Under the pieces are notes generated by a model. The model was not told where the DNA came from and did no database searches. It saw only the letters and a program-made list of their open reading frames with translations. From positions 43,413 to 107,412 of the forward strand of contig DHVP01000006.1 in assembly GCA_002412715.1 (NCBI GenBank): a DNA stretch of 64,000 nt, given 5' to 3'. Shown here piece after piece: positions 16,963-25,556 of the stretch. The translations under genes were made by a program, and so were the position numbers. Position 1 is the first letter of the stretch. The number at the start of each line of letters is the position of its first letter. Source of the stretch: Deltaproteobacteria bacterium UBA5205. Its GTDB lineage: Bacteria > Desulfobacterota > Syntrophorhabdia > Syntrophorhabdales > Syntrophorhabdaceae.

Positions 16963-17600
16963 GCCCGCACAAACCTCACGATATCTCCGAAGTTGAGCAG
17001 GCTGTAAGGCGCCTGTCCGGAATCAAAAAGCCTCGCCATCGTCCTGCCTATAATCCGCCAGCCGGCCGGCGATTCAAAGGGGTAAATACCGGTCTGGAAC
17101 TGCGCGATGCCAACCGACCCCTGGGGGACCTTGAGGACCGGCGTCTCCTGCCGGGGTACGTAGATCCGCCTGTCGAGCGTGCCCAGGTGGGGGAAACCGG
17201 GCATGAACCCCACCGCATAGACGCGATAGGTAACCGCCGAGTGGATTTCTATGACTTCTTCCGAGGAAAGCCCCGAATAGGAACAGACAAAATCCATGTC
17301 CGGCCCGTAATCTCCGCCGTATCTAACGGGTATCTCAATCCGCTGCACCTCGGGAAGGGGCATCTTCTTCCAATCATCCTCAATCCCGGAGAGAAATGCC
17401 GACATATCATCGTATTCGATATGGTCCCTGTCAAAGTGGATAAGGCAGGATCTGAATGAAGGGATAATGTCGATCAGTCCCGTAATCTTCAACGATCTTA
17501 CGTAGAGAAAAAAGCGACGCACCGCCTCTGCGGTCTCTTCATCCATCGCCGCGCCGAAGATGATCCTGACGCTCTGTTCACCGAAACGCTCGATTTTCAT
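16959..17600 (-). CDS. pxpB: 5-oxoprolinase subunit PxpB (KipI-like)
   Basis: A 213-residue protein starting MKIERFGEQSVRIIFG, with the PxpB/KipI hallmarks YRVYAVGFMPGFPHLGTLD, VPRQETPVLKVPQGSVGIA (in parts) and ESPAGWRIIGRT. It partners PxpC in 5-oxoprolinase. The start at the ATG at 17600 has no strong ribosome site; a TTG at 17651 is possible but adds residues outside the family domain. It overlaps pxpC by 4 nt. Confidence 0.87.
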   Translation of the reverse strand: MKIERFGEQSVRIIFGAAMDEETAEAVRRFFLYVRSLKITGLIDIIPSFRSCLIHFDRDHIEYDDMSAFLSGIEDDWKKMPLPEVQRIEIPVRYGGDYGPDMDFVCSYSGLSSEEVIEIHSAVTYRVYAVGFMPGFPHLGTLDRRIYVPRQETPVLKVPQGSVGIAQFQTGIYPFESPAGWRIIGRTMARLFDSGQAPYSLLNFGDIVRFVRA

Positions 17601-17813
17601 GCCATCACACAGGACCGCCCGGGCGGGCCAGAAGGACCGGTGAAGGAGCAATTCAAGTCAGCTGTCGCACGCATGGTCTTGAATTTTACCAGTCACGCTC
17701 TCAAGTTGCAAGTCTCAGCCTAAAAGGGTGTTAGTACCGGTCTCTGGCACGAAACGCGAAACCGTCTTTACATGGCCTCGGTCTTCTGCTATGTTTTGGA
17801 GACAAAACCAACC

Positions 17814-18209
17814 ATGGCAAGAACAGCAAAAAAAGCCGCACGGCCGATTAAAGGCGGACATAAAGCGGTCGATGCGGACAAGACAAGGCTCAGGAGATTT
17901 TTGTTCTTCTGGACACCCATCATCGCTATAGTTCTCATCGGGCTTTACGCGGCCGCGCTCGATCCGTCGAAACCGACGGGCAAGACCATGGAGGCAACCG
18001 TTACCGGAAAAGATGCATCGGCGGCGGGACAATCCACCACATCGGCCACATACAAGATAAAACTGCAAAATGGTGAGGAAACCGTCCTCTTCATCCCCGA
18101 AAAACAGGTGCCATCACCATCGGGCCGCATCGTCGTTGAAGAATACACGACCACCCTTCTCAAGAAAAAAACGTACCGGTACCTGAGGACTCTGCCGCCA
18201 GGGAAATAG
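17814..18209 (+). CDS. Hypothetical single-span membrane protein
   Basis: A 131-residue protein: a very basic N-terminal 30 residues (ARTAKKAARPIKGGHKAVD), one membrane helix (about residues 31-50, FLFFWTPIIAIVLIGLYAAAL), and an exported beta-rich domain of about 80 residues ending in a basic tail. GGAG lies 10 nt before the ATG at 17814; an ATG at 17772 adds 14 residues. It diverges from pxpBC. No family recognised. Confidence 0.6.
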   Translation: MARTAKKAARPIKGGHKAVDADKTRLRRFLFFWTPIIAIVLIGLYAAALDPSKPTGKTMEATVTGKDASAAGQSTTSATYKIKLQNGEETVLFIPEKQVPSPSGRIVVEEYTTTLLKKKTYRYLRTLPPGK

Positions 18210-18257
18210 GGAATAGAAAATGTCAGCATCCCGAACACGCATGCTGTGGCCAACGAC

Positions 18258-18302
18258 CCAGGACACGGGGACGTCCCCGGTGGGCATGCGGTAGAAGGTG
18301 TT
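18258..18302 (-). pseudogene. Vestige of a DUF72 gene (about 15 codons)
   Basis: On the minus strand this stretch reads NTFYRMPTGDVPVSW, against NTFYRMPTEDLLMSW in the intact DUF72 protein at 19289-20029. The DNA matches at 26 of 29 positions between 18274-18302 and 19872-19900. It lies directly after, and overlaps the stop of, the hypothetical gene at 18301-18663. Probably a recombination or duplication remnant. Confidence 0.5.
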
Positions 18303-18663
18303 AATGTCCCTTCATCAATTCCTGGATCTTCCCGCTCATTTCGGGGAGCTTTTTCGTGATAGTCTCATAGACCCGACGGACATCTACGTTCTTGAAGCGT
18401 GCCGCCTTTCGGTCCCATCGACCGGTAACAGCGGGCCAATCGACGATGTCGAGCCCTCGTTTCCCCTCGGGCGGCATGGTATCCCACCTTTCCTTCATGA
18501 TGGTCAGTCTCCTGACGGCCGTATCGATCTGAAGAGGATCCCCGGAAAATTTCTCATAGGGGATTGAAGCGAATTCTCCCGTGAGTTTGCCGGCAAGGTT
18601 TCCCATATCGTAGAGATATTGCCGGCTGAGATTCATTTTATCTTCTAATACAGGCGGTTTCAT
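18301..18663 (-). CDS. Hypothetical protein
   Basis: A 120-residue, mostly helical, soluble protein with no signal or membrane segment. The ATG follows GAAAGGAG by 6 nt. Features include repeated basic segments (VRRLTIMKERWD, ITKKLPEMSGKIQELMKGH) and WPAVTGRWDRKAARF. It lies 86 nt after the DUF1579 gene in the same direction. No family recognised. Confidence 0.65.
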   Translation of the reverse strand: MKPPVLEDKMNLSRQYLYDMGNLAGKLTGEFASIPYEKFSGDPLQIDTAVRRLTIMKERWDTMPPEGKRGLDIVDWPAVTGRWDRKAARFKNVDVRRVYETITKKLPEMSGKIQELMKGH

Positions 18664-18748
18664 GTTTGTCTCCTTTCAAGGGAAGATATGACCTCACATC
18701 CATCCGACACCTGGGGTTTGCAGCCGTATTTCCCTTATATGTCCTTTC

Positions 18749-19255
18749 TCACCGCTTTCGCGTCATGGTCATCTCCATCACCTTATCCTGTTTGTCTCCG
18801 GAGATGAGATACATCTCGTATTCGATGGTGTTATCATCAACGGTCCGGCTTATGCTGCGCCAGATCGTAGGGCCCCGCACGGGATCGTCGTACCGGCTCT
18901 CCTGCGTCACCGTCCCGCCACCCCCATCGCTCGTTCCTTCGAAAAAGTAGACGCCCGTGCTCATTGAATCGATCCAGGCCGAGACGTACTTCTTCGTATG
19001 ATTATCATAGCCCAGTATGTTGATGCCCCTGAAGGTGCTTCCCATCATATCCCCCGTGTACTCCTGCTGAAGGTACCGGCCCCCGAGAAGCATTCTCTGT
19101 TCGCATGTCCCGGTACCTTCACTCGGGGGTCCACCGGGTTCCATCCATGCCTTCGTCTTTGTCTCCCATTTTCCTTCAAGGGCGGCCAGTCTCCTGTGAA
19201 TCTCGCCGGGTGTTCCTATCCTCTCGTAGATTTCCATCATTTCCTTTGTGTCCAT
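18749..19255 (-). CDS. DUF1579 family protein
   Basis: A 168-residue lipocalin-like beta-barrel protein of the DUF1579 family. Diagnostic blocks: LEGKWETKTKAW, CEQRMLLGGRYLQQEYTG, FRGINILGYDNHTKKYVSAWIDS (in parts) and a C-terminal KVMEMTMTRK. It is cytosolic with no signal peptide. AAAGGAGGAGG lies just before the ATG. Family function is unknown; binding of a hydrophobic ligand is plausible from the fold. It sits 33 nt below the DUF72 gene and may be the tail of the NHEJ operon. Confidence 0.8.
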   Translation of the reverse strand: MDTKEMMEIYERIGTPGEIHRRLAALEGKWETKTKAWMEPGGPPSEGTGTCEQRMLLGGRYLQQEYTGDMMGSTFRGINILGYDNHTKKYVSAWIDSMSTGVYFFEGTSDGGGGTVTQESRYDDPVRGPTIWRSISRTVDDNTIEYEMYLISGDKQDKVMEMTMTRKR

Positions 19256-19288
19256 AACCTCCTCCTTTAATACGTTAGTATGCTTCTT

Positions 19289-20029
19289 TCAATCATCCCC
19301 TGATGTATGGAAAGACCGGGGGGTCTCCTCGTCATGGACGAGTTCGTTGAAACGTGTGGCCATCGCGGGTCCTTTTGCACCTTCCTCGTGTTTGAAAAAG
19401 ACAAACGCCCTCTCCCAGCCCTGCGACCGGACCGACCTCAGCCATTGCAGCAGGTCGGCATCCCCGTAATTGGGGCGGCGAAGGCGCAGATACCCCCAGG
19501 GCGCCGTAGAAAAGATCTTTTCCCCGGGGTTATCCTCGGAATCGGCGATACACAGACTGCATCCCTTTGCGCGAAGGAGGTCCAGGATCTCGTCATCGAA
19601 CCATGAACGGTTACGGAACTCGAATGCACAGGGCATACGGCGGGGAAGGATTTCGAGAAAGTTCTTCAGCGCCGCCGGGTCGGCGTGAAAACCGGGGGGA
19701 AACTGAAAGAGGACAGGTCCAAGCCGCGCACCCAGCACGGACAGCGTCTTGAAAAGGTGATTCGTCTGTTGGGTTACATCCCTCAGTCTCTTCAGGTGAG
19801 TTATCACTCCTGGCGCCTTGAATGCAAAAATGAAATCATCGGGAACCTGATCGGCCCAGGACATGAGAAGGTCCTCGGTAGGCATGCGGTAAAAGGTGTT
19901 GTTGATCTCCACAGTGCTTAAACGCTCCGAATAGTAACGGAGCATCTCCCCGGGGGATATTTTTTCCGGATAGAACAGTCCCTTCCACTCTTTGTACCCG
20001 TATCCACTTGTGCCTGCACGGATATTCAT
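19289..20029 (-). CDS. DUF72 family protein (YecE-like)
   Basis: A 246-residue TIM-barrel protein with DUF72 signatures: GTSGYGYKEWKGLFYP at the N-terminus, YSERLSTVEINNTFYRMP, LGPVLFQFPPGF and EFRNRSW. The biochemical role is unknown, and family members often travel with DNA-repair or nucleotide genes. Its ATG overlaps the ligase stop by 4 nt, so it is translationally coupled to the LigD ligase gene. Confidence 0.88.
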   Translation of the reverse strand: MNIRAGTSGYGYKEWKGLFYPEKISPGEMLRYYSERLSTVEINNTFYRMPTEDLLMSWADQVPDDFIFAFKAPGVITHLKRLRDVTQQTNHLFKTLSVLGARLGPVLFQFPPGFHADPAALKNFLEILPRRMPCAFEFRNRSWFDDEILDLLRAKGCSLCIADSEDNPGEKIFSTAPWGYLRLRRPNYGDADLLQWLRSVRSQGWERAFVFFKHEEGAKGPAMATRFNELVHDEETPRSFHTSGDD

Positions 20030-21645
20030 GGTGCCTTGCCCGTATCTTCGCCCCCGGCAGGGGGTTTTTCACGCATTACGTCACGGGCCGATTTATCGTC
20101 TCTCACACGAAGAAAGGTAGGCTGCCTCATGACGCCATCGGTGGTCCAACCGTGGAAATCCACCTCGCAGACCAGTTCCGGTTCCACCCATGTGACCGCC
20201 CTGTTCGTTTTCGGTTTTATTTTGAAGGGACAGGTCCGGCGAATGAGGGGTTCCAGTCTGCCACGGATCTCAGCCAGAGCCTTTACACTGAATCCTCCGC
20301 CGGTATGACCGATGTATATCAGGTCGTCTTTTTCGTAAACGCCCAGAACAAGCGCTCCGAAGTGTTTTCTCAACCCCCCGGGTTCGGTGAATCCCCCGAT
20401 CACCGCATCCTGGGTGTCGCGCGTCTTTACCTTGAGCCATTGCAGGCTCCGTTTGCCCGTCCGGTAGACGCTTCTTGAGTTCTTGGCAACAATCCCTTCA
20501 AGCCCCTTCTCACTGACAACATTGAAGAAGGCGATACCATCCTTCCAGATGTGGTCGGTAAATCTGATGCCGGGGAGGGAAGGGAGAACCTTTCTCAGTA
20601 GTTCCTTTCTCCTGATCAGCGGAAGGTTCGTAAGATCGTGGCCCCCGAGGTGCAGAAGATCGAAAACATAATAGATGAGATGTCCTTTTCTCGATTTCCG
20701 GTAGTCCTGGAGCATCTGGAAATCGGGATACCCCTCATCGTCGACAACAACGATCTCTCCGTCAAGGAGGGCTTCGAAGGTCAACTTCCTGAGGGTGTCC
20801 CGGATAGGGGCAAACTTCTCATCCAGGGAGAGCAGGTTTCGGGAATAGAGCGAGACCTTTCCGTCCTGTATCTCGGCTATCGCCCTGTACCCGTCCCATT
20901 TCACCTCGAAGATCCACTCGTCGTCATCGAAAGGCTCCTTGATCAGGGTCGCCAGCATCGGCCGGACATGCCGGGGCATCGGGGCCACGGGAGCATCGGC
21001 AAGTTCGCCTTCCTCCATCGCCTCTTCCCGCCGCATGCGGTCCATTTTCGCCTGCTTCGGAGGACTCTGCTCCCCGGAGACGGCAACGTCCTCGAGGGTC
21101 CGCCGGGAAACGACGGAACGGCTGTCCCCGGCGATATTTGCGCCCGTCGCATAGACATCCTTTTTTTTGAGAAGCAGCCACGATTTTGAACCCATCCCCG
21201 TTTTTACGAGGGCAAATTCACCGCGCAGCTTTTCCCCCTCCAGAACAAATTTCACATTTCCTTTTTCCAGCGCCTCTTTAAGAAGGGCTTGGCTCGCCTC
21301 GCCCGAACTATCGCCTGGGTGACGCCAGTAACCTTTGTCCCAGATGATGACGCTTCCGGCCCCGTAATTGCCCTCGGGGATGACGCCTTCGAAATCCTTA
21401 TAGTCGAAGGGATGGTCTTCCACCATCATGGCGAGCCTTTTTACCGATGGGTCGAGGGAAGGTCCTTTCGGGACTGCCCAGCTTTTGAGAACACCCTCCA
21501 GTTCCAGTCTGAGGTCGTAATGGAGGGTGCGGGCCGCGTGTTTGTGGACGACGAATATCAACTGGTTTCCCTTATGAGGGGGCCCCGGTTCGGGTTCGGG
21601 TGTTTCCGGGAATTTTCGTTTCGATTCGTAGTCTTTCAGTCCCAT
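20026..21645 (-). CDS. ligD: LigD: 3'-phosphoesterase plus ATP-dependent DNA ligase (no polymerase domain)
   Basis: A 539-residue NHEJ ligase. Residues 1-170 are the phosphoesterase domain (FVVHKHAARTLHYDLRLE, SWAVPKGPSLDP, DYKDFEGVIPEGNYG). Residues about 225-539 are the ATP-dependent ligase with the nucleotidyl-lysine motif EVKWDGYRA, DGEIVV, GLEGIVAKN and WLKVK. The polymerase domain present in Mycobacterium or Pseudomonas LigD is missing and is encoded by the next gene upstream. The last segment carries HTGGGFS typical of the OB fold. Part of the ku-ku-ligD-ligD-DUF72 operon. Confidence 0.92.
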   Translation of the reverse strand: MGLKDYESKRKFPETPEPEPGPPHKGNQLIFVVHKHAARTLHYDLRLELEGVLKSWAVPKGPSLDPSVKRLAMMVEDHPFDYKDFEGVIPEGNYGAGSVIIWDKGYWRHPGDSSGEASQALLKEALEKGNVKFVLEGEKLRGEFALVKTGMGSKSWLLLKKKDVYATGANIAGDSRSVVSRRTLEDVAVSGEQSPPKQAKMDRMRREEAMEEGELADAPVAPMPRHVRPMLATLIKEPFDDDEWIFEVKWDGYRAIAEIQDGKVSLYSRNLLSLDEKFAPIRDTLRKLTFEALLDGEIVVVDDEGYPDFQMLQDYRKSRKGHLIYYVFDLLHLGGHDLTNLPLIRRKELLRKVLPSLPGIRFTDHIWKDGIAFFNVVSEKGLEGIVAKNSRSVYRTGKRSLQWLKVKTRDTQDAVIGGFTEPGGLRKHFGALVLGVYEKDDLIYIGHTGGGFSVKALAEIRGRLEPLIRRTCPFKIKPKTNRAVTWVEPELVCEVDFHGWTTDGVMRQPTFLRVRDDKSARDVMREKPPAGGEDTGKAP

Positions 21646-21651
21646 GTCATG

Positions 21652-22557
21652 TCACAGATAGGGGAGCTTCTGCTTTATTGTCAGTAGATCCTTGAAAAGG
21701 TCGCCGTCTTTTTCGGTTCTGTCGATGACCTCGGAGAATATGAACTGCACCTTGGCCGGGTCGCCGTGACCGGCCAGTGTTTCAAGTTCCTGCCAGGTAA
21801 CCGGGGATGACACGGTGGGTTTTTCCGAGGCCCTCAGGGAGTAAACACAAACCGTCGTGTTCGAGGCGCCGTTCTGCGACCAGTTTATGAAAACCTTTTT
21901 TTTCCTCAGTTCGTTGGACATCGACGAGGTAACCATGAGGGGATAGTTGTGCTGCAGAACCTCCGCCACCGTTTTTGAGAACTTCCGGGTTTCATCAAAG
22001 GTAGTTTCATTACGGTTCAAAGGGACATAGACATGGAGGCCCTTCTTGCCGGATGTCTTCGGGAAACACGTGAGTTTAAGGTCCGATAGAACGTCGCGGA
22101 GCATGAACGCGACCCGGGCGCAATCCAGTATATCCGCCCCCTCTCCCGGGTCGAGATCGAAGACCATGGAATCGGGGGTTCCCGGGGTGGCCGCCCTCGC
22201 CAGCGGCACGTGCAGCTCAAGGGATGCCAGGTTCTCCACCCACATGAGAGTATCGAGATCGTTGACAAGACAGACCGTCATCAGCCCCCCGTCGGACTCA
22301 CGGACCTGGGCCGTTTTGACCCAGTCAGGCCGGTAGCCGGGACACCGTTTTTCAAAGAAAAAGGGGGCCTGTGCCCCGTCGGGGTACCGTTTCAGGGTCA
22401 AGGCGCGCCCATGCAGGTGCGGGAGGATATGCGGCGATATGCGGCGGTAGTATTCAAGGATATGGGCCTTTGTAAAGCCGAAAGACGGATAAAGGTCCTT
22501 GTCCAGGTTCGAAAGCGGCAGCCTTCTGTCACCTATGCGGGCCACCGTCTTTTTCAT
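21652..22557 (-). CDS. LigD-type polymerase/primase domain protein
   Basis: A 301-residue stand-alone archaeo-eukaryotic primase-like polymerase of NHEJ, filling gaps at broken DNA ends. Key elements: LSNLDKDLYPSFGFTK at the N-terminus, the catalytic aspartates in VFDLDPGEG, SGKKGLHVYVPL, and the late NWSQNG block. It overlaps the Ku gene upstream by 4 nt (ATGA) and is followed after 6 nt by the ligase gene, so the two LigD parts are made together but as separate chains. Confidence 0.92.
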   Translation of the reverse strand: MKKTVARIGDRRLPLSNLDKDLYPSFGFTKAHILEYYRRISPHILPHLHGRALTLKRYPDGAQAPFFFEKRCPGYRPDWVKTAQVRESDGGLMTVCLVNDLDTLMWVENLASLELHVPLARAATPGTPDSMVFDLDPGEGADILDCARVAFMLRDVLSDLKLTCFPKTSGKKGLHVYVPLNRNETTFDETRKFSKTVAEVLQHNYPLMVTSSMSNELRKKKVFINWSQNGASNTTVCVYSLRASEKPTVSSPVTWQELETLAGHGDPAKVQFIFSEVIDRTEKDGDLFKDLLTIKQKLPYL

Positions 22558-23339
22558 TTGGTTGCCTTCAGTTTGCGCATGCTTTCCTGCAAAACGGCAA
22601 CGAGATCGCCGGGGCCTTCGGGTGTTTCCTCACCGATCACCGGGGCCTCGACAGGAGCCTGTTTCTTTGCCTTTTTCCCGAGGAGGCTGACAATCTTCCT
22701 TTTGCGCTCATTTGTATATTTTTCCGGTTTGAACGCGGCCTTCATATCACGGATGGTCTTGACCATGCGGTCTTTTTCCTCCGATACGGCACCTTCTTTT
22801 TCAGTTGCAACACCCGTGTCAGAAAGGATTTCGTCACTGTAATGAAGTGTGACCAGGCAGAGGGCTCCCGAAGTAACCCTGACCAGCACAAGATATTCCC
22901 GTTCCCCGAACACAAATTTCGCGATCCCGGCTTTGTTCGTGCGGCGCATCACCTCGACAAGCAGTCCATAGGCCTTTTCCCCGCTTTTTGAGGGGACGAG
23001 GTAATAGGGGCGATCATAATAAACGGGGTCCACATCGTCACTATCGATAAAATCCACGATCTCTATCGAGCGGCTCCGCTCCGGTGATAACGACTCCAAC
23101 TCTTCGTCGGTCACGACGATGTATTTTTCGGGACCGATCTCGAACCCCCGTACGATCTCGTCGGAGGGAACGATCTTCTCCTCATCGGGACAAAACATTT
23201 CCCTCGACAACGGGGAGTAATCTTTTGCATGGAGCATGCGAAAAGAGACGCGTCCGGGCAGGACCGCCTTTACGAGTTGCACGGGTATCGCCACCAGGCT
23301 GAAACTTATCGTCCCGGTCCAAATGGACTGGAGGGCCAT
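22554..23339 (-). CDS. ku: Ku protein 1
   Basis: A 261-residue bacterial Ku, forming a ring dimer on DNA double-strand ends and recruiting LigD. It starts MALQSIWTGTISFSLVAIPV; other signatures are VVTDEELESLSPERSRSIEI (in parts), PYYLVPSK and KPEKYTNERKRKI. The C-terminal 50 residues are lysine-rich, as in Ku proteins that bind DNA on their own. The ATG at 23339 lies 6 nt after AGGGAGG; a GTG at 23345 overlaps that site. It follows Ku 2 by 21 nt. Confidence 0.93.
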   Translation of the reverse strand: MALQSIWTGTISFSLVAIPVQLVKAVLPGRVSFRMLHAKDYSPLSREMFCPDEEKIVPSDEIVRGFEIGPEKYIVVTDEELESLSPERSRSIEIVDFIDSDDVDPVYYDRPYYLVPSKSGEKAYGLLVEVMRRTNKAGIAKFVFGEREYLVLVRVTSGALCLVTLHYSDEILSDTGVATEKEGAVSEEKDRMVKTIRDMKAAFKPEKYTNERKRKIVSLLGKKAKKQAPVEAPVIGEETPEGPGDLVAVLQESMRKLKATK

Positions 23340-23360
23340 CTCCACCTCCCTTCGATCTGT

Positions 23361-24131
23361 CTAGACCACCTTCTTGAGGCTTGCTTCCAGGGTTTCAAGC
23401 AGCTTGTCCGGCGCCGTGGCTTTCCTGCGTTTAGGGCGCAAAATGGAAATCTTCTCTCCACTCGCCTTCTTATCGATCAGTTCCTGCAGCTTCTTCTGGT
23501 GCTCATTCTCAAAGTTCTCGGGCTGAAACTGCCCCGAGAGTTGATTCACAAGGTCGATGCCGGCCTTCAATTCCCTGTCTGACAGTTCTATGTCCGGCAG
23601 GTCGAGAGACCCGGCCGGGACTACTTCATCGGAGTAGCGCAAGGTGCCAAGTCTCAGAACCCTCCCGCGCGCACCGAGGGTGCCCACATAGGACCGTTTT
23701 CTCATCGTCCAGGTACATATGCCCTCCAGGCCCTCTTCCAACAGGGCCTCCAAAAGAGCGTCATAACCGGGCGAAACGACATCCGGTCCCAGGTAGTATA
23801 ATCTCTCAAGGTACACCGGATCGATCTGTCCGGTCTTGACAAATTCATGGACTTCGATCGCCCGGCTGTCTTCCGGTTCGATGCGATCCAGTTCCTCGTC
23901 ATCGACGATTATGAATTTCCCCTCTTCCAGCTCAAATCCACGGATCTGTTCCTCTGACGGTACGGGCACCTTCTCATGGATGCAGACCATCTGCTGCCTG
24001 AGCCTGACATGATCCCGGCCGTGCAACAGGTGAAACTGAACTCTTTGTTCCCTGACGGCCGTATGGAGCTTAACCGGCACATCAAAGCTTCCGAAATGAA
24101 CATACCCTTTCCAGATTGCCCGAACTGCCAT
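23361..24131 (-). CDS. ku: Ku protein 2
   Basis: A 256-residue second Ku, diverged from Ku 1 but with the same plan: MAVRAIWKGYVHFGSFDVPV, FIIVDDEELDRIEPEDSRAI (in parts), LYYLGPD and FQPENFENEHQKKLQELI. The C-terminus is again basic (LRPKRRKATAPDKLLETLE). The ATG follows CCGGAGG by 6 nt; it is the first gene of the NHEJ operon. Two adjacent, divergent Ku genes allow either two homodimers or a heterodimer, as shown for some Ku pairs in Sinorhizobium. Confidence 0.93.
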   Translation of the reverse strand: MAVRAIWKGYVHFGSFDVPVKLHTAVREQRVQFHLLHGRDHVRLRQQMVCIHEKVPVPSEEQIRGFELEEGKFIIVDDEELDRIEPEDSRAIEVHEFVKTGQIDPVYLERLYYLGPDVVSPGYDALLEALLEEGLEGICTWTMRKRSYVGTLGARGRVLRLGTLRYSDEVVPAGSLDLPDIELSDRELKAGIDLVNQLSGQFQPENFENEHQKKLQELIDKKASGEKISILRPKRRKATAPDKLLETLEASLKKVV

Positions 24132-24392
24132 GAAAACCTCCGGTTTTCTTGCTTAAAAAGAAATATGCACGAAAGGGTATGTTGTCAAACGCCGAAGGGC
24201 GGTATGCGGCCCCGGCCGCCACGTCGGGGCCCGGGATGAAAAGATCGTCATGGCCCCTTTATCGGGAACAAAAGAGTCTGCGAAATAACGGCCAGCTTCG
24301 CAGGTCCTGGCGGAAAAACTCCTTTATAATACCTCGCTGTAACGTTTATAATACAGGAACCGCACAATTCGTCAGGGGGAACAGACACCACG

Positions 24393-25556
24393 GTGGGCCG
24401 TATAATCTGCAGCCATTGCAATTGCTCGATGGATGATTCATCCGCCGCGGGGGCGCCGCGTTACTGCATACAATGCGGGGCTCCGGTCTCTCCGGTCAAC
24501 AATATTTCCGGGTCCATGGAGCGGTACACCTTTCAATTCACGGCAACAGCCCGTGAATACTTTAGAATCTGGATTGTGAATCTCTTTCTGACCGTCATCA
24601 CCCTGGGTGTCTGGGCCGCCTGGGCGAAGGTGCGAAACCGCAGGTACATCTGGGCCAGCACGAACCTCGCGGGTCATCCGTTTACCTTTCACGGTAATCC
24701 CGCGGCAATTCTCAGGGGTAATATGATCATCGCAGGAATGTTCGTCGCCTACGTTGCAATGAAGAAATTCGAGCCGGGGCTGGCGGGTATACTCTTTTTC
24801 ATCTTTTCCGTCGTCTTTCCCTTTCTTGTCTGCAAATCACTTCGTTTTAACGCCCACAATACCTCATACAGAAATATCCGTTTTCGTTTTCTCGGAGGCC
24901 TCGGGGAAAGCTATCAGACCTACCTTCTTTTTGCCGGCATCGTTCCCTTTACGCTTTTCATTTTCTTTCCGGCGTGGCAGTTCTACAAGAAAAAGTACTT
25001 TTTCAACAATTTGGCATACGGCATGACGGGGAGTACATTTTCAGGGCGCAAGGGACCCTTCTACAGGGCCTATCTCCTGGCCTGCGTCATCGGGGGACTC
25101 TGCTTCATGGTATTTTCCTCCCTCGGAGCCTATGCGGTGCACCGGTTATCAACGGTATTGGGGAATACCGGCGCATCGGGCACGCTCAGCTTCGTCTATT
25201 CCCTGTTCTTCACGTACCTCATCATGGCCTTTATCATTTACGCGCTTCAGGCGGTGATCTATTCCATGACGATGAACCACTGCTGGTCCCGGACACGGCT
25301 TGGAAAGGCCTACTTTGCAAGCACCCTGAGGGCCCGCCGGCTTCTGTTTATACGGATCACGAATATGGCAGCGATCTTTTGCTCGTTGGGTCTTCTTATC
25401 CCCTGGGCGAAGATACGCCGTACCAGATACATACTGGAAAATCTTGCCGTCGTGACCGCCTCTGGTCTTGATGATTTTGCGTCGGTTGCCGCATCGGAAA
25501 CCACCGCCGTCGGCGATGCCGCGACGGATTTTGTGGGAATAGAGATAGGCCTATGA
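24393..25556 (+). CDS. DUF898 (YjgN-like) membrane protein with N-terminal zinc ribbon
   Basis: A 387-residue membrane protein. Residues 1-35 are a zinc ribbon (CSHC...CIQCG), then a DUF898 region with about six membrane helices; the repeated LGVWAAWAKVRNRRYIW and LLIPWAKIRRTRYI blocks (residues about 70 and 345) mark the family. Function unknown. GTG start, with AGGGGGA about 14 nt before it. Its stop overlaps the start of the M48 peptidase gene by 4 nt, a pairing that suggests joint action. Confidence 0.85.
   Translation: MGRIICSHCNCSMDDSSAAGAPRYCIQCGAPVSPVNNISGSMERYTFQFTATAREYFRIWIVNLFLTVITLGVWAAWAKVRNRRYIWASTNLAGHPFTFHGNPAAILRGNMIIAGMFVAYVAMKKFEPGLAGILFFIFSVVFPFLVCKSLRFNAHNTSYRNIRFRFLGGLGESYQTYLLFAGIVPFTLFIFFPAWQFYKKKYFFNNLAYGMTGSTFSGRKGPFYRAYLLACVIGGLCFMVFSSLGAYAVHRLSTVLGNTGASGTLSFVYSLFFTYLIMAFIIYALQAVIYSMTMNHCWSRTRLGKAYFASTLRARRLLFIRITNMAAIFCSLGLLIPWAKIRRTRYILENLAVVTASGLDDFASVAASETTAVGDAATDFVGIEIGL

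Noticed and set aside
17601..17651. N-terminal extension of PxpB to a TTG codon
   Set aside because: The extra 17 residues lie outside the family domain and no ribosome site precedes the TTG.
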